From: Streptomyces mangrovi
Lineage (GTDB): Bacteria; Actinomycetota; Actinomycetes; Streptomycetales; Streptomycetaceae
Length of the DNA: 64,000 nt
Reading direction: 5' to 3'
Assembly: GCF_900114215.1 (NCBI RefSeq)
Contig: NZ_FOSG01000006.1
Location: forward strand, 124,001 to 188,000
Below are positions 62,166 to 64,000 of the stretch, piece after piece (position 1 is the stretch's first letter; every line of letters begins with the position of its first letter). Under the pieces are notes generated by a model. It had not been told where the DNA came from. It did no database searches and saw nothing but the letters and a program-made list of their open reading frames with translations. A program made the position numbers and the translations under genes.

Positions 62166-62391
62166 GGGTGTGTCTCCCGTACGTCGGCGTCGGCTGATGG
62201 CCGCGCTGTCGAGGACTGCTGGAAACGGCTCTCCTTGTCCGGGTAGCCGGTCGCGGGCGGCCGACACCTGCGAGGGCGGTATCCGGCCGCGAAGTCGCCC
62301 GGATTCCTGTGGAGGAGCCCGCGGGAGCCCCACCGAACGGCCTGAGGGAGGAACCTCTGTGAGGCCGTGTCAGGGAGCGGCCGGGCCGGCC

Positions 62392-64000
62392 TCAGAAAAC
62401 GTCCAGGGGGATCTCGGGAACGGCGCCCAGCGCCTGCTCGGTCCAGATGGTCTTGCCGGAAGGGGTGTAGCGGCTGCCCCAGCGGTGCGCGAGCTGGGCG
62501 ATGAGGAACAGACCGCGGCCGCCCTCGTCGGTCAGCCGGGCCCGGCGCAGATGGGGCTGGGTCTGGCTGGGGTCGGAGACCTCGCAGATCAGGGTCTTGT
62601 CCCTGATCAGCCGCAGCCCGATGGGGGAGCCGGCGTAACGGATGGCGTTGGTGACCAGCTCGCTGACGATCAGCTCGGTGGTGAAGGCCATCTCCTCCAG
62701 GCCCCAGGCGGTGAGCTGGGTGGTGACCAGCTCGCGGGCCTGGCCGACGACGGTCGGGTCGGCGGTGAACCGCCAGGCCACGGTGGCGCCTTCGGGCAGT
62801 GCCCGCACCCGGGCGACGAGAAGGGCGATGTCGTCGGCCGCCGGTTCGGTCAGGACCCGGTCGACGGCGGTGCGCCCGATGTCGGCGGGGGAGCCACCGG
62901 CCTCCACCGCGGCGTGCAGGCTCTCGCGCAGCCGCCGCGTCAGGCCTTCGGACGACATCTCGTCGTGGGCCACCAACTGGTTGGTGTAGAAGGCCAGTAC
63001 GCTGCCCGGGCCCAGGTGGAGTTCGACGGGCTCGAAGGGCATGCCGCCCACCCCCAGCGCGGGACCGGGCTTGAGGTTTACGTGACGGGTGCGCCCTTCG
63101 GCACTGGTCAGGATCGGCGGTGGATGGCCGGCGCTGGCCATCGCGCAGCGCCCGGTGACCGGGTCGTAGACGCAGTACAGGCAGCTCGCCCCCACGACCC
63201 CGCCCGCGCTGCCGTCCGGCTGCGGTTCGGTGTAGGCCAGGCGGGTGGCCAGATCGTCGAGGTGGGTGAGGAGCTCCTCGGGAGGAAGGTCGAGGTCGGC
63301 GAGGGTCTGCACGGCGGTGCGCAGCCGGCCCATGGTGGCCGTCGCGCCCAGCCCGTGCCCGGCCACGTCGCCGATGACGAACGCGACCCGTGTGGAGGAC
63401 AGGGGGATGACGTCGTACCAGCTCCCGCCGATTCCCGCGGCGGTGCCGGCCGGTACGTAGGTGCCGGCGGTCTCGGCCGCGGTGAACTCCACTCCGGCCG
63501 GGGGCAGCAGACTGCGCTGCAGGGTCTCCACGGTACGCAGTTCGGAGGTGTAGCGGCGGGAGTTCTCCACGCTCAGCGCGGCCCGGGAGGCGATCTCCTC
63601 GGCCAGGGGGACGTCGCTCACACCGAAGGGGAGCCGTTCCCGGCCGCGCCACAGGCCCAGCACCCCCAGCACCCGTCCCCGGGCGCGCAGCGGGACGATC
63701 AGCGCCGAGGCGGCCGTCTCCGGGAACAGCAGCCGCTGCCGCTCCGGGTCGGGAGCCAGCCGCTTTCCCAGGTCGGCCAGATCGGGCACGAGCACGGCCT
63801 GGCCGTCGCGGAGGGCGTCGCTCTCCAGGTCCCTGGCGTGGACGGGGTCCCCGCGCTGGTACATTTCGGCCGGCCAGGCGGCGCCCCCCGGGGCCACCGC
63901 GATCCGGCGCAGCGGCGTCCCGGTGGAGAAAGCCCCGGGGTCGTCCCCCTCGATCACCTTCTCCACCAGATCCACACATGCGAGGTCCGCGAAGTCGGGC
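62392..64000 (-). CDS. GAF/PP2C phosphatase with HATPase domain (SpoIIE/RsbU-like), N-terminus cut
   Basis: At least 536 residues; the frame is still open at the window end (the last codons read DFADLACVDLVEKV, a usual GAF/PAS start), so the start is outside. Domains: GAF-like (up to ~190 of the visible part), PP2C/SpoIIE phosphatase (FVIGDVAGHGLGATATMGRLR, ASAGHPPPIL), and a C-terminal anti-sigma-type HATPase (ELVTNAIRYAGSPIG, DEGGRGLFLIAQLAHRWG). Such proteins dephosphorylate anti-sigma-factor antagonists and control SigB-type sigma factors. This one lies ~15 kb from the sigma gene; their link is inference. Confidence 0.9.
   Translation of the reverse strand, partial: PDFADLACVDLVEKVIEGDDPGAFSTGTPLRRIAVAPGGAAWPAEMYQRGDPVHARDLESDALRDGQAVLVPDLADLGKRLAPDPERQRLLFPETAASALIVPLRARGRVLGVLGLWRGRERLPFGVSDVPLAEEIASRAALSVENSRRYTSELRTVETLQRSLLPPAGVEFTAAETAGTYVPAGTAAGIGGSWYDVIPLSSTRVAFVIGDVAGHGLGATATMGRLRTAVQTLADLDLPPEELLTHLDDLATRLAYTEPQPDGSAGGVVGASCLYCVYDPVTGRCAMASAGHPPPILTSAEGRTRHVNLKPGPALGVGGMPFEPVELHLGPGSVLAFYTNQLVAHDEMSSEGLTRRLRESLHAAVEAGGSPADIGRTAVDRVLTEPAADDIALLVARVRALPEGATVAWRFTADPTVVGQARELVTTQLTAWGLEEMAFTTELIVSELVTNAIRYAGSPIGLRLIRDKTLICEVSDPSQTQPHLRRARLTDEGGRGLFLIAQLAHRWGSRYTPSGKTIWTEQALGAVPEIPLDVF

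Overview
The window is about 73% G+C with strong GC3 bias and looks like a Streptomyces chromosome or a very close relative. The clearest markers are rbpA next to fxsA, a polyprenol-phosphate-mannose synthase and lnt, the YczE/MocR divergent pair, a Streptomyces-type second polA-like gene, a streptogrisin-like protease, a DUF574 methyltransferase and a SigB/SigF-family sigma factor. I found no rRNA, tRNA, insertion sequence, prophage or CRISPR array. Terminators are mostly perfect GC-rich hairpins of 13-24 bp without a U tract, as is usual in this group.

Layout. 1-8.9 kb: an energy and redox stress block (5'-truncated pyruvate phosphate dikinase, universal stress protein, flavodoxin, two small membrane proteins, a calcium-type P-ATPase, D-lactate dehydrogenase) followed by a cell-wall amidase and a small Tat-signal protein. 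This content resembles actinobacterial hypoxia/dormancy islands, and two of its promoters share a near-identical palindromic box. 9-16.5 kb: a DUF1330 protein, a sulphur-DNA-binding HNH restriction enzyme, small stress proteins, a DEAD-box helicase with a cold-shock gene upstream, a secreted serine protease under a LacI-type operator, and 6-phosphogluconate dehydrogenase. 16.5-34.8 kb: conserved chromosomal genes (second DNA polymerase I-like enzyme, acyl-CoA dehydrogenase, Lrp regulator, amidohydrolase, lnt-ppm-fxsA, rbpA with a SigR promoter, MFS, GDPD, YczE/MocR, a DNA-translocase-like ATPase, an ATP-grasp protein). 34.8-36 kb: a deletion scar joining a DinB-like gene to the tail of a HelD-type helicase. 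36-38 kb: a TetR-controlled FAD monooxygenase with clear operators.

38-59 kb: a general-stress region. A SigB/SigF-family sigma gene (47.6 kb) is surrounded by genes whose upstream regions carry GNNTN-N14-GGGTAC elements, the published SigB-type consensus, all with the same 14-nt spacer. Linked genes encode a zinc dehydrogenase, a GH15 glucosidase/trehalase, PRC-barrel/DUF2382 protein, a run of small envelope proteins (DUF3618, holin-like, YihY/BrkB), hemerythrin, a ClpC-type chaperone, a 1524-residue CtpI-type P-ATPase with a decayed second ATPase module, an SRPBCC protein and a short-chain dehydrogenase. The same element also precedes the small Tat protein (8.9 kb), a 68-residue protein (10.8 kb) and gnd (16.4 kb).

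59-64 kb: an orphan cytochrome oxidase subunit I, a CPBP-family membrane protein and, cut by the window end, a GAF/PP2C/HATPase phosphatase of the kind that controls SigB-type sigma factors through anti-sigma factor antagonists.
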